Below the pieces are notes generated by a model, which made no database searches, was not told the DNA's origin, and saw nothing but the letters and a program-made list of their open reading frames with translations. The position numbers and the translations under genes are program-made. 64,000 nt of DNA from Lentisphaerota bacterium. Lineage in GTDB: Bacteria; Verrucomicrobiota; Lentisphaeria; Victivallales; Victivallaceae. The first letter of the stretch is position 1. Each line of letters starts with the position of its first letter. Location: assembly GCA_024225035.1 (NCBI GenBank), contig JAAEMX010000441.1, positions 62,001-126,000 of the forward strand, written 5' to 3'. This document shows, in pieces, positions 35,457-44,910 of the stretch.

Positions 35457-36728
35457 TTACGCCATGAAAGTCTGTGCACGTTTAGGACCGACTGAGACGA
35501 TAGCAATGTTAGCTTCAACCAGTTCGGCTATACGATCCAGATAATTTCTGGCATTTTCCGGGAGATCTGCCCAGGATTTCACTTCAGCAGTGCTGGACTG
35601 CCATCCCGGCATAGTTTCGTAAATTGGTTTTACCTTGTTGAGAGTTTCAGCGTCTGTAGGCATGTCAGTTACGGTTTCACCATCAACCTCATATGCTGTA
35701 CAAATGCAGAGTTCTGTAAGGTTATCAAGTACATCAAGCTTAGTAATAGCGAGGTTGTCAACACCGTTTACCATACAGGAGTAATTACTGGCAACAGCGT
35801 CAAACCATCCACAGCGACGAGGACGACCAGTAGTCGCTCCGAATTCATTACCGGCTTTACGCAATGATTCACCGAATTCATTAAGCAGTTCTGTTGGGAA
35901 AGGACCTTCACCAACACGGGTGGTGTAAGCTTTCATAACGCCCCATACTTTGCTGACGTGCTTAGGAGCGATTCCAGCGCCGGTGCAAGCTCCGCCAGTG
36001 GTAGTGTTGCTGCTGGTGACAAACGGATAAGTACCGTGGTCAATATCGAGCAGCATGCCCTGAGCACCTTCACACAGAACGTTTTTGCCGGCCTTGATAG
36101 CCTTATTAACTGAAACTACAGTGTCTTTCACAAAAGGCGCAAGGTATTCTGCAGCTTCCTGAACACGAGCCCATTCGGTATCAATATCCAGAGCTTCAAT
36201 TCCTGCTTCGCAGAACATCTTGTTGTATTTCTCAGTCTGTTCGCAGAAAAGTTCTTTAAGAACAGCCAGATTTTTGAGTTCAATACCACGAATTCCAGTA
36301 CGATATGCTTTGTCGGCATATGCCGGACCGATACCGCGTTTAGTTGTGCCGATCTTCTTACCTTCCTCAGCCGCGGCTTCCTTCATGGTATCCGCTTCTT
36401 TGTGGGACTGGAAAATTAAATGGCACTTATCACTTAATTCGATAGCGGAAATATCGATACCGCGCTTGACGAGGTCCTGCATTTCTTCCATCAGCGAGAT
36501 TGGATCAACAACCAGCCCGTTACCGATAATACACGGAATGCCCGGACGGAAAATGCCGGACGGCACCAGGTGGAGAACATATTTTTCGCTGCCGATTTCT
36601 ACAGTGTGACCAGCATTGTTGCCACCCTGAAAGCGAACAACCATGTCAGTGTCGCGGGTCAGAACATCGATAAGTTTTCCTTTACCTTCGTCACCCCATT
36701 GGGTTCCAACCAAAATGTCAACAGGCAT
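35457..36728 (-). CDS. purA: adenylosuccinate synthetase PurA
   Basis: Makes adenylosuccinate from IMP, aspartate and GTP. I use ATG 36728 (423 aa): MPVDILVGTQWGDEGKGKLI is the family's N-terminal GTP-binding loop with catalytic Asp, so the upstream open frame is untranslated leader. Further signatures are GNNAGHTV, TTKRGIGPAYADKAYRTGIR, QGMLLDIDHGTYPFVTSSNT and GEGPFPTEL. AAGGA lies about 12 bases upstream. Followed closely by the glycosyltransferase. Confidence 0.96.
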   Translation of the reverse strand: MPVDILVGTQWGDEGKGKLIDVLTRDTDMVVRFQGGNNAGHTVEIGSEKYVLHLVPSGIFRPGIPCIIGNGLVVDPISLMEEMQDLVKRGIDISAIELSDKCHLIFQSHKEADTMKEAAAEEGKKIGTTKRGIGPAYADKAYRTGIRGIELKNLAVLKELFCEQTEKYNKMFCEAGIEALDIDTEWARVQEAAEYLAPFVKDTVVSVNKAIKAGKNVLCEGAQGMLLDIDHGTYPFVTSSNTTTGGACTGAGIAPKHVSKVWGVMKAYTTRVGEGPFPTELLNEFGESLRKAGNEFGATTGRPRRCGWFDAVASNYSCMVNGVDNLAITKLDVLDNLTELCICTAYEVDGETVTDMPTDAETLNKVKPIYETMPGWQSSTAEVKSWADLPENARNYLDRIAELVEANIAIVSVGPKRAQTFMA

Positions 36729-36734
36729 TATGTA

Positions 36735-36825
36735 TCTAATCCTTCTCTTTGAGGTTCCTCGGAAAGTCGTAGTCAGGGGAATCTTCCCCGAACGCACTAA
36801 AAACGTTCCTGAGGTCACCTTATTT
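36735..36825 (-). promoter_or_regulatory. structured purA leader
   Basis: Two adjacent hairpins on the minus strand: GAACG / CGTTC (36790-36808) and GGGGAA / TTCCCC (36776-36789), preceded by AGGTGACCT and followed by CCGAGGAACCTC near the ribosome site. It could affect purA expression. It is not a purine riboswitch that I recognise. The rest of the 36826-37078 gap is A+T-rich, with promoters presumably for both directions. Confidence 0.4.
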
Positions 36826-37078
36826 TGTTGATAATATATCAAATCTATTGCTTATCAATAGCTTTATGCAGAAAAGGTAATCTAACCACCATTTATTAAA
36901 ATTCAAACTTTTTGTACGAAAAAGCTGTTTTAAGTCAATCATATTTGAAACTGTGTTGAATAATAGTACATACGGCATTAAATTACTTAACTTTTATATA
37001 AGTAGCTGAAATTAGATTTATTTTATATAAGTTTTTATGCATAAATACGTTGAATGAAAGCCTTGAGAGGTAATTGAA

Positions 37079-38356
37079 ATGACCGAAAAATTTTCTTTTG
37101 AAGAAATCCAGAACACGTTGCGGCAGATGGGGGAAAAAGCGCTGGAAGCATCACGTGCTCTTGGAGTTCTTAATTCCAGCGACAAAAACCGTTGTCTCAT
37201 TAAAATGGCCGAAGAACTTGAAGCTTCTGCTGATGAAATAAAATCAGCTAACGCCAAAGACCTTGAAGCTGGAAAAGCCAAAGGCCTTTCAGGTTCTATG
37301 CTGGATCGCTTGAAATTGGATTCTGAACGTATTCAGGCTATGGCCGACGGATTGCGTGAAGTTGCGGCTCTTGAAGATCCAGTTGGTCAGAATATTTCTA
37401 CTACTGTTAGACCTAACGGAATTCGTATTGATAAAGTGTCAGTTCCAATCGGAGTTATTGGAATAGTATACGAGTCACGTCCAAATGTCACAGTTGACGC
37501 TGCCGGGCTCTGCCTCAAAGCGGGTAACGCAGTTATTCTCCGCGGAGGCTCTGAAGCGATTAACTCTAATCTGGTTCTGGCCCACTGTCTGAATCGCGCC
37601 GGAGTTATGACCGGACTTCCGGATGGTGCTGTGCAGTTGATCCCTATGGTTGACCGTCAGGCGGTCAGCGTTATGCTGAAAATGGATAAATACATAGACC
37701 TGATTATCCCACGCGGCGGTGAAGGACTTATTCGAGCGGTTGTTGAACAGGCAACTATTCCAGTCATTAAACATTATAAAGGTGTTTGTCATCTTTATAT
37801 TGACGCTGAAGCCGACATGAAAATGGCTGCTGAAGTAGTTGAAAATGCGAAATGTCAGCGCCCCGGTGTGTGCAACGCTATCGAAACACTGCTTATCAGT
37901 AAAGAAGTTGCAGATAAATTTATACCGCCATTTTTGGAAAACATGCGCGAAAATGGTGTCGAGCTGCGTGGCGATGAAGAATTCCGAAAATATGACCCGG
38001 AAGCCAAAATCGCAACTGAAGAAGATTACTATGCTGAGTACGTTGACTTGATTCTGGCGGTTAAAATCGTTGATGATGTGGAGTCAGCTGTAAGACATGT
38101 CAATAAGTATGGATCCAAGCACAGTGACGGTATAATTACCGAGAATCCGATTGCGGCTGAATACTTTTTGAGCCGGGTTGATTCGTCAACTGTATATCAT
38201 AATGCTTCAACCAGATTTACGGACGGTTTTGAATTTGGAATGGGGGCTGAAATTGGTATAAGTACTGACAAGTTACATGCCCGCGGGCCAATGGGTTTGA
38301 ATGAATTAACAAGTTATAAATACCTGGTGCATGGTACCGGACAAATTCGAAAATAA
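37079..38356 (+). CDS. proA: gamma-glutamyl phosphate reductase ProA
   Basis: NADPH-dependent reductase making glutamate-5-semialdehyde for proline synthesis. An aldehyde-dehydrogenase fold of 425 aa. VPIGVIGIVYESRPNVTVDA and GLCLKAGNAVILRGGSEAIN are cofactor motifs; KCQRPGVCNAIETLL contains the catalytic Cys; STVYHNASTRFTDGFEFGMG then AEIGIST is the family's C-terminal signature. Start ATG 37079 with GAGAGG. The partner proB is not in the window. The membrane glycosyltransferase gene follows after 27 bases. Confidence 0.96.
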   Translation: MTEKFSFEEIQNTLRQMGEKALEASRALGVLNSSDKNRCLIKMAEELEASADEIKSANAKDLEAGKAKGLSGSMLDRLKLDSERIQAMADGLREVAALEDPVGQNISTTVRPNGIRIDKVSVPIGVIGIVYESRPNVTVDAAGLCLKAGNAVILRGGSEAINSNLVLAHCLNRAGVMTGLPDGAVQLIPMVDRQAVSVMLKMDKYIDLIIPRGGEGLIRAVVEQATIPVIKHYKGVCHLYIDAEADMKMAAEVVENAKCQRPGVCNAIETLLISKEVADKFIPPFLENMRENGVELRGDEEFRKYDPEAKIATEEDYYAEYVDLILAVKIVDDVESAVRHVNKYGSKHSDGIITENPIAAEYFLSRVDSSTVYHNASTRFTDGFEFGMGAEIGISTDKLHARGPMGLNELTSYKYLVHGTGQIRK

Positions 38357-38383
38357 ATACTATTTTACACGGAGGGGTGTCCC

Positions 38384-40036
38384 TTGGATAAGAAAAAGAC
38401 CGCGTGGTTGATATTTTTGGCTACGACAGTGCTGTTTCTGGCTGGCTTGCACAACCTGGAATTCACTAAAATTGATTGTCGGTTTGCGTTATTTGTGCAG
38501 GAGTTTGATAATCACAAGCTTGGCCCTTTTCCTTACCTTTTTGGAAAGCCTTATTGTGATTACCCGTCGTTGCATTCTTATCTGATGCATATGTGTGTGA
38601 TGCTGTTTAAGTCGCTGAATATGTTCACACTTTCGCTTCCAAGTGCGCTTTCGGCTGGTGGAGTTATGGCTTTCACTTATCTGATTGGGGCTAAGGTGTC
38701 GAATAAGCTTGGTTTGCTTGGTGCGATACTTCTTGCAGCAACGTTTGAGTTTTTATGCATAGCAAGAGCTCCGTCTCCGGATATGATTGTGGCTTTAGTG
38801 ACGATTGTTTCATTTTACCTGATGTACAGCAGTGAAATTGAAGGAAAATTTGGCAAACTGACATTTCTGCCTTTCCTGCTTATATTTGGCTTTGCTATGC
38901 GAGGACCGATAGGTTTGGTAATACCTGTAGGCGTTATTTGTGCATTTTTCCTTGCCGCGCGTCGTTGGAAGATGATGATTCTGTCAGGTTTGATGTGCGC
39001 CCTGATGTTGGCTTTATGCATGCTTTTGTATGTTTCATGGATTTATGAATTTGGTGGAAAAGAACTTTTGAATCAGTTCAAGGAAGCTCAAGTAGCCAGT
39101 CGTATGACTAGCGGTAAGCCGATATGGTTTTACTTTACAAACGCTTTGGGATCATATTCATTAAGTTATCCTCTTGCGTTATTTGTGCTCGGAACTTACG
39201 GCTGGATTAAGCGTAAAAGCTTTTTCGAGAAAGTTAAGTTTGATACCTACGGCGGGCTGCTGCAGTTGCTTGCCGCATGGTTTCTAGTTGTTGTAATCGG
39301 CATGAGTATTCCCGGAACAAAGCACTTGAGGTATATTGTCGGGGTTATTCCGGCAACAGCTTTAATCGCTGCTTACCTCTTTGTTAACCCTGATAAGTTT
39401 AAACTATTTCGTGTTATTAGAGACGTATTTATTCAAATATGTCGTTTTGCTCCGTTTATCTTGACTGGCCTTTTGTGGATTGCTGCACTTGTTATACACA
39501 TGATTGGGCTTGATCTGAAACTACCTGTATTTTTGCCGTCAATGGTATTTATGGTGCTTGGTATTGCTATGATTGCAGGTCCTAGAAAGATTAAATCATT
39601 AGATAAAGTGTTATTTGTCGCGGCTTTAACTACTGCTGGTTTTCTGGTTGTAAAAGTTATGGTGGTCGAGCCTATTGAGCAATACCTGGAATCATCTCGC
39701 GCTTTTGTCGCTAAGATTGAAACATTACGTAAGGGTAATGATAAAGTGTGTTTCTTTGAGCTTGGCCCTGACGGCGAAGAGCTGAAATATCTGGTTAATA
39801 TTCCAGAATCAAAGCATTTTATGCCAGTGTATGCAAACTTAGGAAAACCTGAAAAATTACTTACGCTTCCTAAAGATATGATAATAATTGCTAAAGAGAG
39901 TAAGGTTGATAAGCTCCCGTCTTCAGTAAGGTTTAACCTGGAGCAGGTGGCTGCTGGGAAGCTTGGGCACAAGGAGTGTCTGGCCTTTAAACTGATTGAC
40001 CCTGCTCGCAAAACGCAGGAGAAAACTAAAAAATGA
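38384..40036 (+). CDS. ArnT/GT39-like membrane glycosyltransferase
   Basis: A 550-aa inner-membrane protein with about 12 helices and a soluble C-terminal part of 90 residues. TKIDCRFALFVQEFDNHKLG is the first periplasmic loop, holding the acidic residue typical of GT-C enzymes (ArnT/PMT superfamily), and ARAPSPDMIVAL and MRGPIGLVIP follow the same pattern. It likely moves a sugar from polyprenyl phosphate to lipid A, protein or glycan. Start is TTG 38384 with strong GGAGGGG six bases upstream. It overlaps mtaB by four bases (ATGA). Confidence 0.85.
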   Translation: MDKKKTAWLIFLATTVLFLAGLHNLEFTKIDCRFALFVQEFDNHKLGPFPYLFGKPYCDYPSLHSYLMHMCVMLFKSLNMFTLSLPSALSAGGVMAFTYLIGAKVSNKLGLLGAILLAATFEFLCIARAPSPDMIVALVTIVSFYLMYSSEIEGKFGKLTFLPFLLIFGFAMRGPIGLVIPVGVICAFFLAARRWKMMILSGLMCALMLALCMLLYVSWIYEFGGKELLNQFKEAQVASRMTSGKPIWFYFTNALGSYSLSYPLALFVLGTYGWIKRKSFFEKVKFDTYGGLLQLLAAWFLVVVIGMSIPGTKHLRYIVGVIPATALIAAYLFVNPDKFKLFRVIRDVFIQICRFAPFILTGLLWIAALVIHMIGLDLKLPVFLPSMVFMVLGIAMIAGPRKIKSLDKVLFVAALTTAGFLVVKVMVVEPIEQYLESSRAFVAKIETLRKGNDKVCFFELGPDGEELKYLVNIPESKHFMPVYANLGKPEKLLTLPKDMIIIAKESKVDKLPSSVRFNLEQVAAGKLGHKECLAFKLIDPARKTQEKTKK

Positions 40037-41346
40037 CCTCGGCAGGAAACGCCGCAGTATTTACTATAGGGTGCAGGCTGAATCAGGCTGACGCAGCGCT
40101 TATCTGCACCCGCCTCGAAGAACAGGGCTGGAGTATTGTCCGCCCCGAATATGAAGGCCGCGTTGATTTGCTGGTTGTGAACACTTGTACTGTCACAGGT
40201 GCCGCAGCACGTAAAAGTCGGCAGGCTGTCAGGAAGTTTCGCCGAAATCACCCCGAATGCTGTATTGTGGTTACGGGGTGCAGTGTTGAGATTGAAAACT
40301 CAGACTGGGCAAAGGAAGATGCTGCTGATCTGATTTTGACTAATCCTGAAAAAAAGGATATTGCTGATCTAATTATAAAGTATCTTGAGCATAAAAGTGT
40401 TTCTACTGGACACACATTCAGCTTGAATCAACCTGTAAAAGTATTTCAGGAAAAAGCGGCAGGACATTTTCCTTTTAAAAGCCGCGCATTCTTGAAAGTG
40501 CAGGAAGGGTGTAATAATTTTTGTTCTTATTGCATTGTGCCGTATGCCCGTGGTCCTGAGCGTTCTCGTGACTGGGACGAAGTGATCTCAGACTTCAAGC
40601 AGTTCATCAATGCAGGATTTGAAGAAGTTGTTCTTACTGGTGTTAATATATGTGCTTACAATGACAATGGCCGCGCATTAACTGATCTCTTGCGTGAATT
40701 GTGTAAGATAGATGGGAAATTTCGTATAAGACTTAGTTCTACTGAGCCACATCCCAATAACATGGAATTGCTGGAGGTGATGCGGAATAACCAGAAAATC
40801 TGTCGTTTTCTGCATTTGTCCCTGCAGCATGGTACTGATGAAATTCTCAAATCTATGAACCGAAAATATACAACAGCAGAATTTGCTGATTTTATTTATG
40901 CAGCCCGACAAGCAATGCCGGGAATTCATTTAGGAACCGACATTATAGTCGGTTACCCCGGAGAAACTGAGGAACTGTTCCAGAAAGAGCTTGATTTTGT
41001 TAAAGAAATGGCTTTTGCAAATATTCATATTTTTACATTCTCTCCTCGCGAGGGAACTCCTGCTGCGAACATGTCTGGAAGAGTGAATGGTAAAGTTTGC
41101 GAAGCCAGACGTGCCAGACTTTCGGTGCTTGCTGCAGACTTGAAGCGTGACTTCATTATCTCTCAGCTTGACAAAGAACTGGCTGTTATCTTTGAAAGGA
41201 AAGGGGAGGACGGTCGTTTTTATGGTTGGAGTGATAACTATATAAATGTCATATGTGACAGCTCTGAAATCGTTAAGAATTCGATTGTAAAGGTCATTAC
41301 TCAAGAAGCATTGCCGGATGGTTCATTAGTCGGTAATCTGGCATGA
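40033..41346 (+). CDS. mtaB: tRNA t6A37 methylthiotransferase MtaB
   Basis: Radical-SAM enzyme adding a methylthio group to t6A at position 37 of tRNAs. N-terminal MTTase domain cysteines C14, C52 and C83 bind one 4Fe-4S cluster; CNNFCSYC (C160, C164, C167) binds the SAM cluster. LSLQHGTDEILKSMNRKYTT and GTDIIVGYPGETEELF are MiaB/MtaB signatures, and a TRAM-like end follows (ELAVIFE..GWSDNYINV). 437 aa. Translation coupled to the upstream glycosyltransferase through ATGA. Confidence 0.93.
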   Translation: MTSAGNAAVFTIGCRLNQADAALICTRLEEQGWSIVRPEYEGRVDLLVVNTCTVTGAAARKSRQAVRKFRRNHPECCIVVTGCSVEIENSDWAKEDAADLILTNPEKKDIADLIIKYLEHKSVSTGHTFSLNQPVKVFQEKAAGHFPFKSRAFLKVQEGCNNFCSYCIVPYARGPERSRDWDEVISDFKQFINAGFEEVVLTGVNICAYNDNGRALTDLLRELCKIDGKFRIRLSSTEPHPNNMELLEVMRNNQKICRFLHLSLQHGTDEILKSMNRKYTTAEFADFIYAARQAMPGIHLGTDIIVGYPGETEELFQKELDFVKEMAFANIHIFTFSPREGTPAANMSGRVNGKVCEARRARLSVLAADLKRDFIISQLDKELAVIFERKGEDGRFYGWSDNYINVICDSSEIVKNSIVKVITQEALPDGSLVGNLA

Positions 41347-41349
41347 GAA

Positions 41350-41385
41350 AATGCTAACCCTGGGAGCAAATTCAGGGTTAGCATT
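41350..41385. terminator. convergent terminator after mtaB
   Basis: Perfect 13-bp arms AATGCTAACCCTG and CAGGGTTAGCATT with a ten-base loop, between two converging genes. Confidence 0.85.
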
Positions 41386-41406
41386 GATTATTTGCTAACA
41401 GGTTGT

Positions 41407-41970
41407 TTAATCGTTTTTTTCGATGGTATCTATTGCTTTTAAAAGCATCATTTTATCGTCTTCTGATATGTATTCTACTCTAATTTTACTTTCTAATATC
41501 TGACGTTTAAGCTTAGCTGGCAACCGGTATTTCTTTAAGGTTTTCAGGTGCAGAATAATTTGGTTGCCAATTATGATTAGTCTAGGTCTTACTTTTCTCT
41601 TCAGATCCATTGGTATGTAGTCTTGTGGTATGCCATCTTTTTTCCAATGTTGGATCCATCGGGCCTGAATCTTCTTGGCCAATTTTATCTGCAAAATCAA
41701 AAAATCTTTTGCAGTAGAAGCTGATATCCCTAATTTTTGGGCGCTTGCAACAGAAGCTGCAATCACTACTTTTTCGTGTTTTTTGTCTTCTATTGGGATG
41801 TTATGCTTGTACTTATATGCTGCGACATCCTTCATGTATTCCAGTCTCATATTGATAAGACAGCATAAAATATTGAAATTTTTCTCTGCAGGTGATGAAA
41901 TCTGCTTTGCGCAAGCGGTTAAATTAGTGATTATTACGAGAAGAAATGAAAAATAAAGAAATTTTTTCAT
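41407..41970 (-). CDS. exported gamma-class chorismate mutase-like lipoprotein
   Basis: A 187-aa predicted lipoprotein (lipobox LTAC, Cys20). The helical body matches the secreted AroQ-gamma chorismate mutases: MKDVAAYKYKHNIPIEDKKH then EKVVIAASVASAQKLGIS and FLILQIKLAKKIQARWIQHW follow the pattern VA.yK...PI.D..RE..V / F...Q..A.K..Q..W. The catalytic Lys (K53) and the late Gln/Lys are present, but the Arg of the D-x-x-R-E motif is His65. It would turn chorismate into prephenate in the periplasm or at the membrane, if active. Single gene, starting at ATG 41970. Confidence 0.72.
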   Translation of the reverse strand: MKKFLYFSFLLVIITNLTACAKQISSPAEKNFNILCCLINMRLEYMKDVAAYKYKHNIPIEDKKHEKVVIAASVASAQKLGISASTAKDFLILQIKLAKKIQARWIQHWKKDGIPQDYIPMDLKRKVRPRLIIIGNQIILHLKTLKKYRLPAKLKRQILESKIRVEYISEDDKMMLLKAIDTIEKND

Positions 41971-42001
41971 GGGTTCTCATTTATTATTATTTTAAAGAAA
42001 A

Positions 42002-42021
42002 AGCCGCCCTGTTGGACGGCT
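42002..42021 (-). terminator. fba terminator
   Basis: On the minus strand AGCCGTCC and GGGCGGCT pair (one wobble) around AACA, then TTTTTCTTT. It lies about 22 bases past the aldolase stop. Confidence 0.8.
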
Positions 42022-42043
42022 CTATAATCAAAAAGCTAAAGAA

Positions 42044-43120
42044 CTAGCATCTGTCAAGACAGTTGAGTTCTTTGAAAGCCAGTTCAACACGTTTGATCAT
42101 TGAAGCTTCGGCTTCGCGCAGCCATTTTCTAGGATCGTAGTATTTCTTGTTAGGCTTGTCGTCGCCTTCTGGGTTACCAAGCTGACCTTGGAGGTAAGCT
42201 TCATTAGCTTTGTAGAAGTTCAGAACACCTTCCCAGCAAGCCCACTGAGTATCAGTATCGATATTCATTTTGATAACGCCATAAGAAAGCGCTTCAGTGA
42301 TTTCTTCCGGGCTGGAACCTGATCCACCGTGGAAAACAAAGTTAACCGGTTTATCACAGGTATTGAATTTCTCAGCAATAAATTTCTGAGAATTTTTAAG
42401 GATGACCGGAGTCAAAGTTACGTTACCTGGCTTGTATACGCCATGAACATTACCAAAAGAAGCAGCGATAGTGAAGTTCGGGCTGATTGCGTTCAGTTTT
42501 TCGTAAGCGTAAGCCACGTCTTCAGGCTGAGTGTAAAGAGCTGAGTTGTCGAGATGAGAGTTATCAACACCGTCTTCTTCGCCGCCAGTACAGCCAAGTT
42601 CGATTTCGATAGTCATGCCGATTTTGCTCATGCGCTCGAAGTATTTGCAGGAAGTTTCTACGTTTTCTTCCAGGCTTTCTTCAGACAGGTCAAGCATGTG
42701 TGAGCTGAAGAGAGGTTTGCCGTTGGCAGCGAAGAATTTTTCACCGGCATCAAGCAGTCCGTCAATCCATGGAAGAAGTTTCTTGGCGCAGTGGTCAGTG
42801 TGCAGAATTACCGGAACACCGTACTTTTCAGCGACCAAATGAACGTGCTGTGCACCTGAGATTGAACCCAGAATTGCAGCTTCCTGGCCTTCAAGACCAA
42901 TGCCTTTGCCGGCGTAGAAAGAACCACCGCCATTGGAGAACTGAATGATTACAGGAGAGTTAACATTCTTGGCTGCTTCAAGTACAGCGTTAACAGAATC
43001 TGTTCCTACCACGTTTACTGCAGGCAGGGCGAATTCGTTTTCCTTTGCGATCTGGAAAACTTTCTGGACGTCATCACCGAAGAGAACACCCGGTTTTACG
43101 GCGTCAAAAATTTTAGTCAT
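42044..43120 (-). CDS. fba: class II fructose-bisphosphate aldolase
   Basis: Zinc-dependent aldolase splitting fructose-1,6-bisphosphate in glycolysis and acting in reverse in gluconeogenesis. VPVILHTDHCAKKLLPWIDG holds catalytic Asp and the first zinc His; IEIELGCTGGEEDGVDNSHL and FGNVHGVYKPGNV the second; FHGGSGSSPEEI the third with the phosphate-binding loop; NIDTDTQWA completes the site. 358 aa, the FbaA (class IIA) length. TTGGAGAC precedes ATG 43120. Monocistronic. Confidence 0.96.
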   Translation of the reverse strand: MTKIFDAVKPGVLFGDDVQKVFQIAKENEFALPAVNVVGTDSVNAVLEAAKNVNSPVIIQFSNGGGSFYAGKGIGLEGQEAAILGSISGAQHVHLVAEKYGVPVILHTDHCAKKLLPWIDGLLDAGEKFFAANGKPLFSSHMLDLSEESLEENVETSCKYFERMSKIGMTIEIELGCTGGEEDGVDNSHLDNSALYTQPEDVAYAYEKLNAISPNFTIAASFGNVHGVYKPGNVTLTPVILKNSQKFIAEKFNTCDKPVNFVFHGGSGSSPEEITEALSYGVIKMNIDTDTQWACWEGVLNFYKANEAYLQGQLGNPEGDDKPNKKYYDPRKWLREAEASMIKRVELAFKELNCLDRC

Positions 43121-43345
43121 TTGCTGTCTCCAACTTTTTTGTTAGTAGTTTGTGAAAAACTAAAATATTATTAATAACTTTGTTTAAAGTTCAGGCTAGA
43201 GAAAGTGTTTAATTCCTGTAAAACTACAGGACCAATTAAAGAATCTCAAAACACATAAAGATATCCCGCAAAAATATGCACATATTCGCAATAGTCAAGC
43301 GCTATGATAGTTTTTTAACGTATTTTTCTAATGATTCTGCAGGAG

Positions 43346-44698
43346 TTAAGCCCAACCTCGACCTGTTGCTCCAAAAAATCCGAATTTTTTTCGTGTTGTG
43401 GTCGCTGTCATTGGATTAGGTTTAAGTATTGCTTTAAGAGTCAAAATTATACTGTTAAAATCTGAAATGCGATGAGAGTGATCCTTTTCAAGCATTCTGC
43501 CTAAAAGTTCTTGTAATGACTCAGAAACTTGTGACTGCAGTTTTTGAGGTGCGATAGGCCGATGATTCTGTATCGAATGAACCATTTCAGGCAGACTTTT
43601 GCCTTTAAATGGCTTATGGCTGGTGAATAACTCGTAACCCAGTATGCCTAAGCTGAAAATATCTGAACGATGATCAATTATTGACGCTTTTTCAAACGTT
43701 TCCGGTGCCATATAAGCTGGGGAACCGACAATCTGATTGTTTTCAGCATAATTTTCAGTATCTACAAAATGTGCCAGTCCAAAGTCTGTTAACTTTACAA
43801 CCAAGTCTTTGCTGATCATTATATTACCTGGCTTTAAATCCCGGTGTAAAACATTGAATTTATGGATGTGATTAACCGAACGGCATATTTGCAGAAATAT
43901 CCTAATACGCTGTTCTATCGTTAGTTTTTTGCTTTTAATGTATTCGGTAAGCGGGCCGCCCTCAACATATTCCATCAAAATATAAGGCATGTTGTTTCCT
44001 GCAAAACCATAATCAAAAATTCTTACGATATTAGGATGTTTGATATTTGAAAGGATTTCCGCTTCTTTCAGAAAATCTTCTTTTTCGCTGCGTTTGAGAA
44101 ACTTGGGTGTCAGGTCTGGACGCAGGAGCTTCAGCGCATAGTTTTCCATATTTTTCTTCACATGGAAGACTATGCCGGTAGAGCCTGCACCCAGCTGTTT
44201 TACTACGTCAACACTCGGCAAAGGATTAATACGATGTCCGTCATATGTCGAGTCATGAGTTAAGGCTTTAATCAGTTTATATTTTTTTTCGTTAAGGGCG
44301 TTGTCTACCCTTTTGCATAAGTTTTCATTAGACACAGGCAGCTCAATATAGTCAAAAGCCCCTGCTTTAATCAGTGAAACAGCTTCAGATATTGACGGCT
44401 CTGACGAAATAACGACAATTTCCATGGCTGGATGCCGTTTTCTGCAGTAACGAACCAGCTCCAGGCAAGTTGTGCCGGAAAGGGTTGCGTTGGTGATTAT
44501 CAAGTCAAAGCGATAGTCAATGAGATATTCAAATGCACTCCAGACACTATCAGCTTCTTTTACACTGTAATTGCAGTCAATAAGTGACTGACCAAAGTTT
44601 TCAAAAAAACTCTGATCTCGGTCAACCAGCAATACACTTGCTTTATCAGGCGTGTCAATTACTTGAGTTTCTGTAAGAAAATTAGCTATTTTGCTCAT
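43346..44698 (-). CDS. degenerate receiver domain fused to a Ser/Thr protein kinase
   Basis: A 450-aa soluble protein. Residues 20-135 fold like a CheY receiver, with the acidic pair D26/D28, but the phospho-acceptor site is Asn70 (LIITNATLSG) and the conserved Lys-Pro is Leu-Pro (120-121). Residues about 163-425 are a Hanks-type kinase: G-loop QLGAGSTGIVFHV, K190, HRDLKPGN (285-292), DFG (305-307) and APE (331-333). The kinase keeps all catalytic residues. It may sense something other than phosphate through the receiver. No partner histidine kinase is nearby. No clear ribosome site precedes ATG 44698. Confidence 0.9.
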   Translation of the reverse strand: MSKIANFLTETQVIDTPDKASVLLVDRDQSFFENFGQSLIDCNYSVKEADSVWSAFEYLIDYRFDLIITNATLSGTTCLELVRYCRKRHPAMEIVVISSEPSISEAVSLIKAGAFDYIELPVSNENLCKRVDNALNEKKYKLIKALTHDSTYDGHRINPLPSVDVVKQLGAGSTGIVFHVKKNMENYALKLLRPDLTPKFLKRSEKEDFLKEAEILSNIKHPNIVRIFDYGFAGNNMPYILMEYVEGGPLTEYIKSKKLTIEQRIRIFLQICRSVNHIHKFNVLHRDLKPGNIMISKDLVVKLTDFGLAHFVDTENYAENNQIVGSPAYMAPETFEKASIIDHRSDIFSLGILGYELFTSHKPFKGKSLPEMVHSIQNHRPIAPQKLQSQVSESLQELLGRMLEKDHSHRISDFNSIILTLKAILKPNPMTATTTRKKFGFFGATGRGWA

Positions 44699-44910
44699 AA
44701 ACCAGTCAATGCCTAATTACACTACTCTAATAAAATAAACTATTTTGTTATCAAGATTAAAAAGATAGCACATATTTTGAGGCAAAGCAAGGTTTTAACG
44801 CCTAAAAAGCATACTTGAATAAGGTTTCATTAAGAACCCTTTTGTACCTAAATTTGCTTAGGATAAAGAGTTAAGTTTTGTTGGTAAATTGTTATCTTCA
44901 TAAATAAATA

